DNA from: Allolobophora icterica
Lineage: Eukaryota > Annelida > Clitellata > Crassiclitellata > Lumbricidae
NCBI GenBank assembly: GCA_963556255.1
Contig: OY744608.1
Span: 14,547,640-14,611,639 of the forward strand
Reading direction: 5' to 3'
Length of the DNA: 64,000 bases
The position numbers and the translations under genes were made by a program. The first letter of the stretch is position 1; each line of letters opens with the position of its first letter. Below, one piece after another: positions 1 to 12,370 of this stretch. The notes under the pieces were generated by a model. It was not told the DNA's origin, ran no database searches, and worked only from the letters and a program-made list of their open reading frames with translations.

Positions 1-20
1 GATAAGTTTGGTCTAATTAC

Positions 21-3000
21 CCAAGAGAGAACTGCACTCCGGGGATGATGACAGCCATGTGATCCTTCAGGGCGCCTGGCAACAGCTGAACAAGTTCCGA
101 TAGCAGGCTAAAGCAACCCTGTCTTGTTTTGATGCTCCGCTCCTTCAGCAACTTGTGCATAGATTTCACAATATTGGGCACCTGGGCAGTCAACTGTGTC
201 ACTAGCCTAAAACAAAACATATAGCTATGTAGTGTCACGAATAGTAACAGCAGAGAGCTATGTAGGCAAAAGGCTTTACCATGTTTGGGTGCAATTTGAA
301 ACAGCTTGAAAAAATCAGAGGTTTGATGAGAAAGAAGCCCTAATCAAACCTCAAGGGCATACAATGGCCTAATACAGTGAGACATGGTCAAATAGGCTCA
401 CAAGAAAGCTCAGCTATATGTTGGCCTTCAGTAAGAGAACTGAAAATTCGTGCTATAGGGTTGAAAATACTTTCAAGTCAGTCAAGCCAGATGTCACCCG
501 CCCATTTAATACCATCATTAGTAAGGTATGGGGACATTCAGCCACTTTCACCACATGCCTCCATAGTACCAAACAAAGTGGAACTTAAATACCAGACACA
601 CAGGTGAAATGCAAAATATATTACATTACTGGTTACAAGTTGTACCACATCAATGATTAGTTTTAAAGCAAGTGAACTGGACATCAAGTCATTTCAACAT
701 GTCATTTGAATGCTAAATTTAATTGCATGTACAACACCCTCGTCTTAAATGTTGCTTTTGCTGTTGCATCATACATAAAATGGCAAAATACTTTATCTCA
801 TATTTTTATTATTATTATTACTACTACTACTAGTAGTAATACTGTATCTGGTCAGGTAAAAGGTTCTCACCCTTCTTCTAAATCCATTGCATCTCGATCT
901 TGCATTACAGTCAGCTTAGTCTGTTTTAGAAGTGTAATGTAAGCAAAGAAAATATCAGCCTTCACATTTTCTTCTCTCTCTGGTAAACAACAAAAAAGAT
1001 AAATGCCAGATGTATTAGAACTGGTTCACACTGATGATGACTTTGGTCCATAAGTCTTTACATGACACATATGTATTTACCCATTAACACATGCCTGAGG
1101 TATGCTGTAGTGCTTGCACTGCAAGTCATTCTAAACTTAGAAACCTCACAGCATCTTCTCACTTTCCATCAATCCACATACACATATTGCCACTATAGTA
1201 AAGCAGTTGCTGGTTATTACTACAGGTATGCATTGACACAGAAAAAGGGATGACTCTATGTAGAACTTGCAAACAGACGTGAAGAATGTACTAAGATGCA
1301 TCACTCTGAAAAGTGATATTAAGAGACCAATAACAATCAGCTATTCAAGTCTATGCTGGATAATTCTTGAAATTGTATGAAGTAATGTAACATAACTGAA
1401 CATTTTACAGCATGGTCGAAGTACCTCTTAAAGGTGCATGCTACTAATAATGCTATCACACAGATGAAACTGTGTCATGTGTCATCATCATCATTTCTGC
1501 TTGATGAACCCATTTGCACAACAGCAAATGAGTTCATCACCATCGTTGTTATCCTCATCATCGTCATATTCATCACGTCATGATTTCAGTCACTAATTTG
1601 CATCATTGTAAGCAGAAATATTCAGTAAAACAGGTGTGCCCTCAGAATTGTCAAACTGGCTGTCAAAGAAGGAGGATTAAGGCAATCAGACATGTACTTG
1701 CAAATTCATTCAGCTAGTCAACAATAATCAAAGGACTGTACTGCACAAATAGTTACCCTTAAATCGGGAAATGAGAGTCGGTGCGACCAATGCATAGAAA
1801 TCCCGCAACATCTCATGTCTGGTTGAAATGATTGCAGCCAAACATTTGGCCGACGCTCGTCGAACTTTCCAACTCATGCCATCACTGGAAGAAATATATA
1901 TGCCAGTAGCACCAGTGTTACTCATAAGTCAAGCCAACAAACCCAGAAGTGTTAAGATATTTCTTATTACTTGCTAAAACAAGTCTACAAGAAGACTTAG
2001 AAAATATAAGAACTCAATTAAAATGCTGCTTGTTGGCTAAGAGAAGTTTTACCAACAGATTGGTTTTTAAAAGTGGGTTGGTATTGTATTCTGACATCAC
2101 TGTCTAAACTTTGCAACTTGGTTCTATTCTAAAGGTTCCAGATGTCATACTCATACCTCTAGTCCATCTTTAACTGTACCACCCTAGTATTTGCCAATGT
2201 GCCAATATTCGCTCATATATCAGATTATGTGAGAGACAAGTTACTCCAAGTTCCTGTCAAGGAAAAAATCGAACTCAAGATCTTCCGTTTTATATAGGTC
2301 TCATTGGGCGGAAACAATCACATTATTACACTTGTCAAGATCAAGCCCGTGGATATCTACACTTTGTTTCCACGTACTCTTGTGTGTTTGTTCATCCCCT
2401 TAGAACAGTCTTCCTCGAAACATATGTACTGCATTATTCATAGAGAAGCAAAAGCACCTTATATTAGCAGTCTACACTCAAAACAATGGCTTGGAGCATA
2501 CCTAATCGGTTCATCCTATTCTTGCTTTAAATTTGCTTTAGAGATAGGTTCCGCAAAGGTTCACCAGTCACTCTAGTACAGAGTAAAACGGGGAGGCGAC
2601 CTGACCGACGTCTCTGTTGAGCGTAGACTCGGATCCGACCTGGGCTGGTGAACCAAAGTCCTCCGTGCCCACCTTCTCGTGGTGCGGACCGTTGGTACCC
2701 TTCCTAGGAAGGGGAACGAACGGGCACGGCAGGCAAAACCAGGGGAAGGCAATGGCAAACCACCCCTGTTAACTTGCCAAGAAAATCGTCATGAAACACA
2801 CTAAGCCAAAAACGGTGATAGTTGCGAATGGTGGGACTCCCAGGCCGGAGCGTGACTTAGAAGCTACTGGGGAAGAGCAAGACGGAGAGTCAAGGGCCCC
2901 TCGATCTAATGAAGCAACAGGACTAAAGCCGAAAGGACGTCTAGAGGTGGATCGATTCGGAGGGGAAAGACTCAACCTGAGCTGTAAGCAGAAGATGAAG

Positions 3001-6000
3001 TTGGGCACATGGAACGTGCGAAGTATGCAGAGCGGAAAGATGGACGTGATACAGGGAGAGATGAAGAAATTAGACATAGCAATCCTAGGATTAAGTGAGA
3101 CAAGGTGGAAGGGACAAGGACATTTCAGTTGGAATGGATACAGGATAATAATGTCAGGACAAAAAGAGAGAGGAAGAAATGGAGTTGCAATCATGTGTGA
3201 CAAGTCAAGCGCAAATGCGATAATGGGATATGATACAGTGAGTGATAGAATTTTGAGTGTAAGATTCAGAGGAAGAAAGGTCAACATAACCATTATACAG
3301 GTATATGCTCCAACATCGATATCGTCAGAAGAGGAACACGAGGGTTTTTACACCAGCCTACAAAGTACAGTGGACAGAACTCCGAAGGGCGACGTACTAG
3401 TGATCATAGGTGACTTCAATGCGAAGGTGGGTCAATGCACCGGAGGCGATGGAGACACATTAGGTAGTCATGGCCTGGGTGAACAGAATGAAGCAGGAGA
3501 AAGACTTGTTGAGTTTTGCAAAGGGAATGGCTTAGGAATTATGAACACATGGTTCGAACAGCCTAAGAGAAGACTGTACACATGGACGTCACCGAATGGG
3601 AAGCATAGGAACCAGATTGACTACATACTGATAAACAAAAGATGGAAAAGCACAATAAGAGATGTGAGAACAAGGCCAGGAGCGGACTGTGGAACTGACC
3701 ATGAGCTATTGGTAACAACACTGAGAACGAAATTGAAAAAGATAAAGAAAGGAGATCGATTGATCAGATACGACTGCAAGGGTATCACACTGGAATACAG
3801 GATGGAAATAAAGAATCGGTTTGAAGTACTAGAGAGAGATGAGATAGAAGAGGAAGAGGATTCGAACAACCTATGGGAGAGGATGAAGAAAACAATAGTC
3901 GAAGTCGCAGATAAGCACATTCCAAAGAAGAAGAAAATCACAACAACGACATGGCTATCGAGAGAAGCCATATGCATGGCGGTTGATAGGAAGGCTGCAA
4001 AGAAGGCAGGAGAAAAGGATAAGGTAAGGGCACTGAACAGTGCCTTCCAAAAACAAGCACGGAAAGATAAAGAAATACATCTAAACGAATTATGCAGAGA
4101 AATGGAAGACGAGGGAAGGAAGGGACGAACCAAGGAAATGTTCTCAAAAGTAAAGACAATCACGGGAAAATTTGCACCTAGAATGGGCTCAATGAAGGCA
4201 GGAGATGGAAATGTAATCTGCGATGAAGAAGGGATAAAGCATAGATGGAGAGAATACACGGAGGAGTTGTATAGGGAAGACAAACGAGTCAAAAAAGAAC
4301 AAATTGACGTAACAGAGTATGAAAAGGAACCGGAGGTCATGGAAGCGGAGGTAGAATGGGCAATCAGACAACTCAAGGACAATAAGGCACCCGGTCAAGA
4401 TGGGATACCTATAGAACTGATAAAAGCAGGGGATGATGCGATGATAAAAACAATAACAAAATTGTGCAATCAAATATGGGCAACTGGAGAATGGCCGGAG
4501 GACTGGAAGAAGTCGATCTTTATACCTATATTCAAGAAAGGAGATGCGAGGGAGTGTGAAAATTATAGGACGATAGCAATGATATCACACACTAGTAAAA
4601 TATTACTGAAAATAATTCACAAAAGAATGGAAGGCACAATTGAAAGAGAACTTCCGGTGAACCAGGCAGGGTTTAGGAAATCTCGTGGAACTCGAGACCA
4701 TATAGCCAACATGAGGTGGATAATGGAGAGACAAAGGGAGTATGGACAGGAGGTTCACATCTGTTTCATTGACTATAGCAAGGCATTCGACTGCATTAAC
4801 CATGATTTAATGTGGAAAACCCTGCTTGAAATGGGAATTCCGAAACACCTGATAATGTTACTAAAGGGTTTATATGAAGACCAGATAGCGGTGATAAGAA
4901 CAGAATACGGAGACACTGACAATTTCAGAATCAAGAAAGGAGTGAGGCAGGGATGCATCTTGTCTCCATTCCTGTTTAATCTATATGCTGAAAGAATAAT
5001 GAGAAAGGCAGAACTGGAGGGGGCAATTGAGGGAGTAAAAATTGCTGGAAAGACACTGAATAACCTTAGATACGCAGATGACACAACATTAATGGCAAAA
5101 AGAAAAGAGGATCTGGCAGAACTGATAAGAAGGGTCAGGAGAGAAAGTGAAAAAGCTGGTTTATACTTCAACATAAAGAAGACAAAGGTCATGACAACAG
5201 CAGATTGGGATAGTTTTGAGATAGACGGAGAGGAAATAGAGGTGGTAGAAAGCTTCACATTCCTAGGATCACTGGTTGGAAAGGAGGGAAAGTGTGATCC
5301 AGAAATAAAACGAAGGATTGCTATAGGGAAAGCTGCAATGACCGGACTGGAAAAGATATGGAAAGACAAACATGTGAGCATAGAAACCAAAAAAAGGCTC
5401 GTGAGAGCACTAATCTTTCCTACGGTACTGTACGGTTGCGAGACGTGGACAATGACAAAGAACATGGAAAATAAGGTTAACGCTTGTGAAATGTGGATAT
5501 GGAGGAAGATGCTGAGAATATCTTGGACTGAGAAAAGAACGAACGAATCAATACGAGAGGAGATTGGAGTTGAGAATGAAGAGTCGTTAAAACAAACTGC
5601 GACAAGAATGAAGCTAAGGTTCTTTGGACATGTTATGCGATCTGATGGTCTGGAGAAGGAAATGATGCTGGCGTGCGGTGAGGGGAGGAGAAGACTGGGT
5701 CGCCCAAGGAGGAGATGGATGGATGAGATACAAGATGTAACTGGCATGAATTTGGCGGAATTGAGAGACTTGTCATCGAATAGGAGACGGTGGAGTGTGT
5801 TCACCAGGACGATCGCCAGAGCTCCACGAGCTGACAGCACAAGGTGACAAGGTGACAAGAGATAGGATTATAGGGCCCTCAGAGTGCAGGATATCCAGAT
5901 GGTTGGTTTCATTTTGTGTAATGTAACCTGAAATTAATATAGCACCATTTCAAGAAAACTCGTTGGCAAGACCTGACAAGGTAAAATGAATCTTAAAAGA

Positions 6001-9000
6001 AAACTAACCCGCCATCTTCTTCCCCATCGTCTAAATCCATGCTCTCTTCCGACTGCTCATCATCGTAATTGTAGTTTGGATCATAAACAAGATACTCCAG
6101 ACAAATGTTAGTTATCTGAAAAATTCAACAGAATGATCACAGGTTTTCAATATAAATGTTGCCTTTGCAGAAAAATTTAACACTTTAAATGTTTATTTTA
6201 AAGTTAAAATCGAACTGTGAGTGAGAGTGCCACAGCTTAAAAGCCTTGTGCAATATTTTAGAATCTGAGTTAAACAATTATTCTAAGACTTATAAAGCGC
6301 AAGTTAATATTACTAATACACTACATATGCGTAACAGCCCAGTGAAAGATGGAACAAACCATCTTGATGTGTGGAGAAACATCTTTGGGACAATGCCAGA
6401 CAAAAGATTCAAATGCTTGGATGCAGAATTCCCGAAGTTCATCATCTTCCTTTCGGCTGTACTTGACAACCAGTGGGATGATCTTCTCAAGATGTTCACC
6501 AATCCGATGTCCAGCCTGTCGCCTACAATAACCAGCTCCATAAAGAAGAATTCAGCCTTCAGCTGCTTTTAACACAATGTTGGCAAACATTAATACAGTA
6601 AATGGAAACTAAATATAACTGTGAATAAAACTCTTTCTTAAAAATGTGTTTGCGTTCGTCATGTATACACGTTCAGTGTGTGAGCTTCGTCTGTTTGTGC
6701 GTTTAACTCAACTCATTCTGGCTCTTTCGTTGTCGGAAACGGCGCTTATGACAGCGTGCACGACGACGAGACTGACGACACTCGGGGTCGAACCACGGTG
6801 CAAGAGGATGGACTCGAGTTCGGATCTTTCTCTGTGATAACATCTTGTCCAATAGTTCGCTAATAGTGGAGGTATAGAGGTCAAAAAGCTCAGAGACAGA
6901 CGGCAAGTCCAAAACATCAGGGTCAGCAGAGAGCATCGATCGTCGAAGAGCGTTGCTGAATGCTTGGCTGTCTAGTCCCCTCCACCCTTTGTGTTCGGTC
7001 AGTACCTAAAGAATGCCCTGGGTTGGGATTAACTATGGTGTAGAGCTGTACCAATGCACCGGCAGCATTTGTAATCGGGCCGATTATTAGAGGTATCGGC
7101 ATAATTTGCATCGGCAATGATTGATAATGCAGTAACCAGAGGTCTGTGACACTAAGAAAGGTTGATCAGTTCTTCAATGTTGGATGAGAAAATTACTTAA
7201 ACAGCTGCTAGGTTTAACCAATGGTTATCATAACAGAAGATAAGTTTACGTTATTCCGCCAAGACACTGAATGTAGGTCCTCGTTGCAGAAGTTGATGAA
7301 TTTCTTCTCAGTTCTGTCTGCAGGAACTCAATCAGATCAACAAACAGACTGTTGTTGCAGCGCATCACCAGGTGTGCTAAAATGGGTGTAAAACCAACAG
7401 GTTGACTAAAAACAGGTAAACTATTTCACCAGGTGATTATCTAAAATAGTAAATAATTATAATAATAATAAAGAAATATGTATGAACAACCCAGTGAATG
7501 ACAATCATGGACATTAAATTGCACTGCACCAATTTAATTGAAATACACTAATTTAATTTAAATTGAAAGGATTAAACAAGTGGCATAAAATGTGACTCAG
7601 ATTTTCAAAGCCTTGCTGTCAATATTATGGCGTTATTCTCAACTGCTGAGCATTTAAAAGTAAACAGTAAATCATTCATCTACAGATAAAAAAAACTGAG
7701 CCCAAATTAATCACAACTTGTTAACGAACAGCGAAGTTGGACTCAACTGCAAATGACTGCAGAAGAAACCCAAACCTACCTCAAGTTTAGAATTGGTGAA
7801 GCAATGGTAATAAAAGATTTTGACAGGCTTGCAAAGAAGTCATGCTAGCGAAATAAATGTAATCTAAATTTTAAAATGTCCTTACATGCAAATGTGGTGA
7901 AAACTGCTTGTGAAATATAATGGAAAATAGTTACCTATGGCAGTGATAGCCCTCTTACACACAGCCAGCCGTGGACTAGCCAACTGCGGCAGAAGCGCCT
8001 GCTGGATGCTTGGGTGAAATGTAATCAAAAGACCTATAAGAAATAAATAACACATAGTACAACACAATGAAAACTTACCAAGCAAATTATATGCAAGGTA
8101 TTAAGCATCAAGTAAAGGACTATTCAACATCCAAATACAATACCACCAACTACGACGACATCAGTCCCATGCACAAGTCAGCCAAACATGGAAGTGAAAC
8201 CTTCCTCCCTGTGAATAATTGGAGGATTGAAAACAAACTGACAGAATTATGCAAGCAACAAGCTCGCATGTTTAAACATCAGCAATAGCATATGCCATTA
8301 AAGAAAATAACTGGTTAGTGAGTTACAGGAAATGTGGCCAATGACATCAACACCATTGGCAGAAATAACATCATTCAGATTTACCACCTTGCAACTTATG
8401 GAACTGCATGATGTGACAAAAACCTTGTACTGCTCATATTCAACAGAATAAGTTGATACGTAGGGAAGGTTATACAGGATACCTAAACAATGAATTAATA
8501 TTAATTCATTTCAAACATTTTCAAAATTTCCTGATTTTTAATCACTTCACAAAGCAAACATAATTGCAAACAGTAATGTCTTCATTTTACATAATACTGT
8601 ATCTACTTAATAGCAAGAAAGAGCAGAAATAAATACTGACTGCCAAACTGATGCAGCAAATCACTCAAGATGTCCAAAGCCTCCAAATGGACAGACACAT
8701 CCTCCTGCTACAGTAAAAGGAATGTTAAAGCTGATTAAACATTCCCCTGATACACAAGACAAAATAACAACTGACTCCAAATTGAGATAAAGAAAACTAA
8801 CACATCTGCAGAGAAAATCTTCTTTTCAAACACTATGCTCAAAATCAATGCCATGAAAATGACCCAACAAAGTATACACCAGACAGTTTTTCTATCTATT
8901 CCCTATAACATCTTTGCTCAACCAAAAATTACCTTACCATTGCTATTCTTACACAAAGAAGGCTAAGGACAGGTCATAACTTAAGTAATAATGTTACTAA

Positions 9001-11742
9001 TTTACCTTAAATAAATCTAATAAATGTATCAATGGTTCGAGTTTCAAATTCATCATCACTCCAATGCATCAAAATCAACTGGCAAAGGCATGCAGCTGAT
9101 TACATTTCTGCATACATGCGTGATGTGTTGCATTGGCTCCCTGTCCTGCAGCGTATCTGCTATAGGGTTGCTGTACTGGTTTGGTGCTGTCTCTTAGGCT
9201 GTGCCCCGGCCTTTCTGTGCGAACTCTGCCGTCTGGTCTCTGATTCAGTTGGTCGGCGTGCTCTTCGGTCTTCTTCTGGGGAAGAACTTTTAGTCCCTCG
9301 GGCTCGCTCCACAATTAGGCAACGCCGGGCTTTCTCTATAGCTGGGCCCTTCATTTGGAATGGGCTTCCGTTAGAGATTCGCCTTCTCCCGAGGGGTAAC
9401 ACATTATGCTTTTTACAAGCTGTTCAAGTCTAATCTCTATTGCCGTGGCTGGGCTGGGAGCGCCTCTGAGTAGGTTTCTTGAAGGTGCGCTATATTAAAT
9501 TTTTGAATGAATGAATGAATGAAAAGTACATTAGATTACAGTTCACTCACATATCTACCTTCTAAGAATCAGTGCCATAGTAGCAGATAAGACCAATAAT
9601 AAAGAAGCACATACTTTAGAGATAGCACTCGTCAGTCGGCCAGTAATTTTCTTACAAATGCTGGCAACCAGAGCAGGTGAAGTGGGTGCCAGTTCACTGA
9701 TAACAGTTTTCAGTCCTGAAACAAAAACAAATGTCTGACATAAGCCACAAATAACAGAACAACAGAAGAGAGGGGAGAAACAGATACAGAGACAAACATA
9801 TGCATACAGCAACACAGACACAAGACAGTGGAGAGTTTTGTTTTTCAGCTGTCTAATAAATTTATTTCTTCTTTCAATTTGTTTTTCGAGTATAGTTCTA
9901 TAGCACTGTTATTGTAACAAAATGATGGCAGCCAAAGCAGTTGAAGCGAATACTGGTTCACTGATAAGTGATAACAGTAATGCAAAGTAACTAAATTTTT
10001 TGCATTACTGTTACCTCAGTAGTTAACGCTGTGCATTACTTTTGGTAAAAAGTAACTAGTTGCCATAAAAGTTGCCATAAATAGTAACTAGTTACAGTAA
10101 TGCGCTACAAGTAACGCGTTAATGCACAACATTGCTCATGCACACATACCCAAATGCATCTGGTAGCCACAAAGAAAATCCTGCAGTATTGTGCTGAAAA
10201 GTTTTCTAACAAGTGACTCTGTTCAAGCCCAAACTCCTAGGATTACAGAACAACATTGAGAAAATAAAGACACATAAAATACTGGAAGGTGACAACGAAG
10301 TACGAAGAACACAGACGGATTGTGAGAAGCCATCAATAGGTTTTAAATTACATTTGAAACTTACCAATACTTGAGATGTCTCTAAGCTGCTCTTTGTCAG
10401 AAAGCATGTTGCTACAGAGTGTTTCAACAATTGTCTCCACTTGCACATCCTTCACTTTGTTCACCAGTGGACTCAGGCTATAAAAAACATTACAAAATTA
10501 CGTAAAGTAGAAGTCCGGTAACACATGTTCCATTAAAAAGCTAATTATGCCTCCCGATACCAAAATAACATGAAGTCATTCACGCCTGACACTGTGCAGC
10601 AGCTGACTCATTTGCATAGCAAACGAAAGTATATGTACATACAGCGAAGTACTGTACAGGCACTTATTTTTCCTTTCCTTTTTTCTCATTGCAACTAATA
10701 AAGGACGAAAGTATCACATATATTTGTACTGTCAGGCTATCGCTATTTCACATTCAAGCATGTATTTATGGATCTGTAAGTACAACAGATACACAGAAAT
10801 TAAAATCTTAGATAGCTACCACTTAAGCATCATGTCACAATGGTAGATGGTAAGCATCAAGTACCTTCAAGAAGTAAGACTGCCATTCAAGTTTCTCAAA
10901 GATCATTGTGATAACATAACAGCTAGGTAGAACTACGGCTCATTGTAAGGGATATAGGTCCTAATGAAGGGCTTCAGATACAAACAAAGAGCGACAAAAC
11001 GAAATGGCTAATTATTCAAACAGTAGTAAAAACTAGCAAAAATTTTGAAATTATTGACGAAAATGACTGGTTAAAATTAAACACTCAACAAGTAGTATAG
11101 AGAGACGTGGTAAAAAAAACTGCTACATCACCATTAACAATATAGTGGATTGGCATCAAGACTTCTTTTTAAAAAGACAGAGAGGATAAGACAGTGATGT
11201 GCAGGGACTACATTCACTGCCCCAAGACAGCTGTATATCTGGGCTTATTTAACCATAAACTTTCTTGTTCCAAAATTTGCTATTAACATGTCACTAAATG
11301 CATTAGGCGAGTAATCAAACACTTAAACTGCTTCCAGACAGAAATAATGCACAGGCCTACTCACCACTTGACTGCTAGATTTTGAACTTCTCCAATTTTG
11401 TCCTCCAGCAACTTTAACAACATCTTAACAACCTACAAAAAGACACACAAACTGTAACTTCATATTGCCACCATTTTGTGTCATCAACCATTTCTTCATG
11501 ACAATTTTTCTGATTACCAACTTTTTCCCAATCCCAAAGCAGTCAATGTACTGAACAGGCAGAGTGACTGTTACACAAAAATCAAACCATTGTGCAGCAC
11601 AACTATCACACTATTTTGACATACAAATGTAATAAATAACCTTTCTCTCGCTATCATCGTCCAGTTTGATTGAATCTTTCTGCAGTTCAGCCATTAAGTC
11701 GTTTGTAGCCATAAAGCGGAAATCTTTATCACTGGAGGTCAT
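21..11742 (-). CDS. CAND1: CAND1 (cullin-associated NEDD8-dissociated protein 1), 5' part, 12 exons
   Basis: HEAT-repeat protein that binds unneddylated cullin-RBX1 and exchanges SCF substrate receptors. Coding exons on the minus strand: 11641-11742 (start ATG 11740-11742), 11365-11432, 10365-10477, 9615-9715, 8641-8707, 7935-8033, 7250-7376, 6360-6522, 6009-6115, 1757-1884, 871-979, 21-206. All borders are GT-AG and phases join without a break, giving about 456 codons, roughly the first third of the ~1230-residue family. Diagnostic stretches: [20 protein letters not shown] (exon 1), [11 protein letters not shown] (exon 4), [20 protein letters not shown] (exon 6), [14 protein letters not shown] (exon 8), an acidic loop (exon 9), [14 protein letters not shown] (exon 10), ENVKADIF (exon 11) and [23 protein letters not shown] (exon 12). 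The gene continues past the left edge after a GT donor at 19-20. A full-length RTE element lies antisense in the intron between exons 9 and 10, and LINE scraps lie in other introns. The identification is firm; the 5' UTR and promoter are not resolved. Confidence 0.95.
2549..5857 (+). mobile_element. Full-length RTE-clade non-LTR retrotransposon
   Basis: A 3.3-kb element with a 5' UTR of about 240 bp, one ORF (2791-5847) and a 3' end made of the short tandem unit AAGGTGAC, the tail type of RTE elements. It is flanked by the direct repeat AGAGATAGG (2540-2548 and 5858-5866), a target-site duplication. The end of the 5' UTR (about 2740-2795, containing GGCAAACCACCCC and CTTGCCAAGAAAA) resembles the 5' region of BovB-type RTEs. 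It is inserted antisense in a CAND1 intron. The only other near-identical copy in the window is at 58838-62146. With an intact ORF and no visible decay, it is a young, possibly mobilisable copy. Confidence 0.93.
2791..5847 (+). CDS. RTE endonuclease-reverse transcriptase polyprotein, 1018 aa
   Basis: Single ORF of an RTE retrotransposon. It nicks target DNA and copies the element RNA into the nick. The APE-type endonuclease is at about residues 70-305: GTWNVRS (72), [19 protein letters not shown] (207), DYILIN and the catalytic GTDHELL with His at about 304. The reverse transcriptase is at about 540-800: [34 protein letters not shown] (Asp about 661), [18 protein letters not shown] and the catalytic YADD (761-764). 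The C-terminal part has [17 protein letters not shown] and [10 protein letters not shown], usual for this clade. No separate ORF1 is seen, as expected for RTE. The start Met follows directly on the conserved GCCAAGAAAATCGTC leader. No stop or frameshift interrupts the ORF. Long ORFs on the opposite strand are shadows. Confidence 0.95.
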   Translation: MKHTKPKTVIVANGGTPRPERDLEATGEEQDGESRAPRSNEATGLKPKGRLEVDRFGGERLNLSCKQKMKLGTWNVRSMQSGKMDVIQGEMKKLDIAILGLSETRWKGQGHFSWNGYRIIMSGQKERGRNGVAIMCDKSSANAIMGYDTVSDRILSVRFRGRKVNITIIQVYAPTSISSEEEHEGFYTSLQSTVDRTPKGDVLVIIGDFNAKVGQCTGGDGDTLGSHGLGEQNEAGERLVEFCKGNGLGIMNTWFEQPKRRLYTWTSPNGKHRNQIDYILINKRWKSTIRDVRTRPGADCGTDHELLVTTLRTKLKKIKKGDRLIRYDCKGITLEYRMEIKNRFEVLERDEIEEEEDSNNLWERMKKTIVEVADKHIPKKKKITTTTWLSREAICMAVDRKAAKKAGEKDKVRALNSAFQKQARKDKEIHLNELCREMEDEGRKGRTKEMFSKVKTITGKFAPRMGSMKAGDGNVICDEEGIKHRWREYTEELYREDKRVKKEQIDVTEYEKEPEVMEAEVEWAIRQLKDNKAPGQDGIPIELIKAGDDAMIKTITKLCNQIWATGEWPEDWKKSIFIPIFKKGDARECENYRTIAMISHTSKILLKIIHKRMEGTIERELPVNQAGFRKSRGTRDHIANMRWIMERQREYGQEVHICFIDYSKAFDCINHDLMWKTLLEMGIPKHLIMLLKGLYEDQIAVIRTEYGDTDNFRIKKGVRQGCILSPFLFNLYAERIMRKAELEGAIEGVKIAGKTLNNLRYADDTTLMAKRKEDLAELIRRVRRESEKAGLYFNIKKTKVMTTADWDSFEIDGEEIEVVESFTFLGSLVGKEGKCDPEIKRRIAIGKAAMTGLEKIWKDKHVSIETKKRLVRALIFPTVLYGCETWTMTKNMENKVNACEMWIWRKMLRISWTEKRTNESIREEIGVENEESLKQTATRMKLRFFGHVMRSDGLEKEMMLACGEGRRRLGRPRRRWMDEIQDVTGMNLAELRDLSSNRRRWSVFTRTIARAPRADSTR
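6690..6950 (-). mobile_element. LINE ORF2 fragment (linker before RT)
   Basis: The minus-strand reading contains [21 protein letters not shown], typical of the basic APWF.-E.-.-KR-RR linker between endonuclease and RT in CR1/L2-type LINEs. It is a short decayed piece within a CAND1 intron, with no intact ends. Confidence 0.6.
9060..9525 (+). mobile_element. 5'-truncated CR1/L2-type LINE, 3' end
   Basis: The plus-strand reading contains [18 protein letters not shown] and, further on, [21 protein letters not shown], the conserved C-terminal end of CR1/L2-like ORF2 proteins. A tail of TGAA/GAAT repeats (about 9504-9523) marks the 3' end. Only the last 140 or so codons survive, as is normal for 5'-truncated copies. 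It lies in a CAND1 intron, antisense to the gene. Confidence 0.8.
9975..10135. mobile_element. Probable hAT-type MITE fragment (GTAACGCGTTA motif)
   Basis: Contains many copies of GTAACTAGTTAC-like blocks and CAAGTAACGCGTTAATGC near its right edge, a subterminal pattern common in animal hAT MITEs. A clean pair of inverted ends and a target duplication were not found, so this is probably a remnant. Confidence 0.4.
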
Positions 11743-12149
11743 CTGAAATAGAATTGCAACATAATGACCACACTGAGGGAAATTATAGTTTTATAACCAA
11801 CTGCTGTCAGTTTCAGTGGATTCTTGCACAGTAGCACTGGTTGCCAAACAATATATATAACATTCAGCCTCAAATAACGTTTAAATTTTGTTTTCAAGAT
11901 CATGGCTAGTCTCTAGGTATGCTTTTCAATCAGTAGAAATATACCTACACAAATCTGTGCGCAAATAATTAGGGATTGCCACTACAGCCTGAGCTTCTCA
12001 ATTATTATTAAACATTTTTTAAATGCGCAGGCACACTGAAAGGCGAATCTGAGGCGTGGTTACTCAGTTACTAGGTGAAGAACAGTTAGATATCCAGATG
12101 TTTGAAAGCCAATGAGAAATAGCGTGAGGCGTTTCTTAAAGGAAGAGAT

Positions 12150-12370
12150 AGAGTTTGAGCATCAAACAGACATTGGTAGGCTATTCCATTCCATGGAGGC
12201 AGCAACACGGAATGCACAAGAGTCGATCACAGTGCTACATCGTGACTCAACCAAAAGACCTATATCCACATAACACACCACTAAGAAACAGTCAATGTTT
12301 AGACCAACTGGATACTTTTCAGCAGCTTCATTTGCATTATGCCCTAGAATACTAGGGCATAACAAGTTTG
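12150..12370 (-). mobile_element. LINE ORF2 C-terminal remnant
   Basis: The minus-strand reading contains SCAFRVAASMEWNSLP, a decayed form of the R-F-AG-WN-LP motif at the end of CR1/L2 ORF2. It lies just upstream of the CAND1 start exon. Downstream (12370-12850) are AT-rich sequences with GATCTGGAT and GCCGATTCTGGAT blocks in opposite orientations, perhaps a degenerate DNA transposon, not resolved. Confidence 0.55.

Noticed and set aside
3621..4382. 253-codon minus ORF and its twin at 60300-61061
   Set aside because: Also a shadow of the RTE ORF, with no motifs of its own.
4773..5858. 361-codon ORF on the minus strand (and its twin at 58767-59909 plus)
   Set aside because: Exact antisense of the RTE coding sequence; Ser/Leu-rich shadow caused by purine-rich codons on the coding strand.
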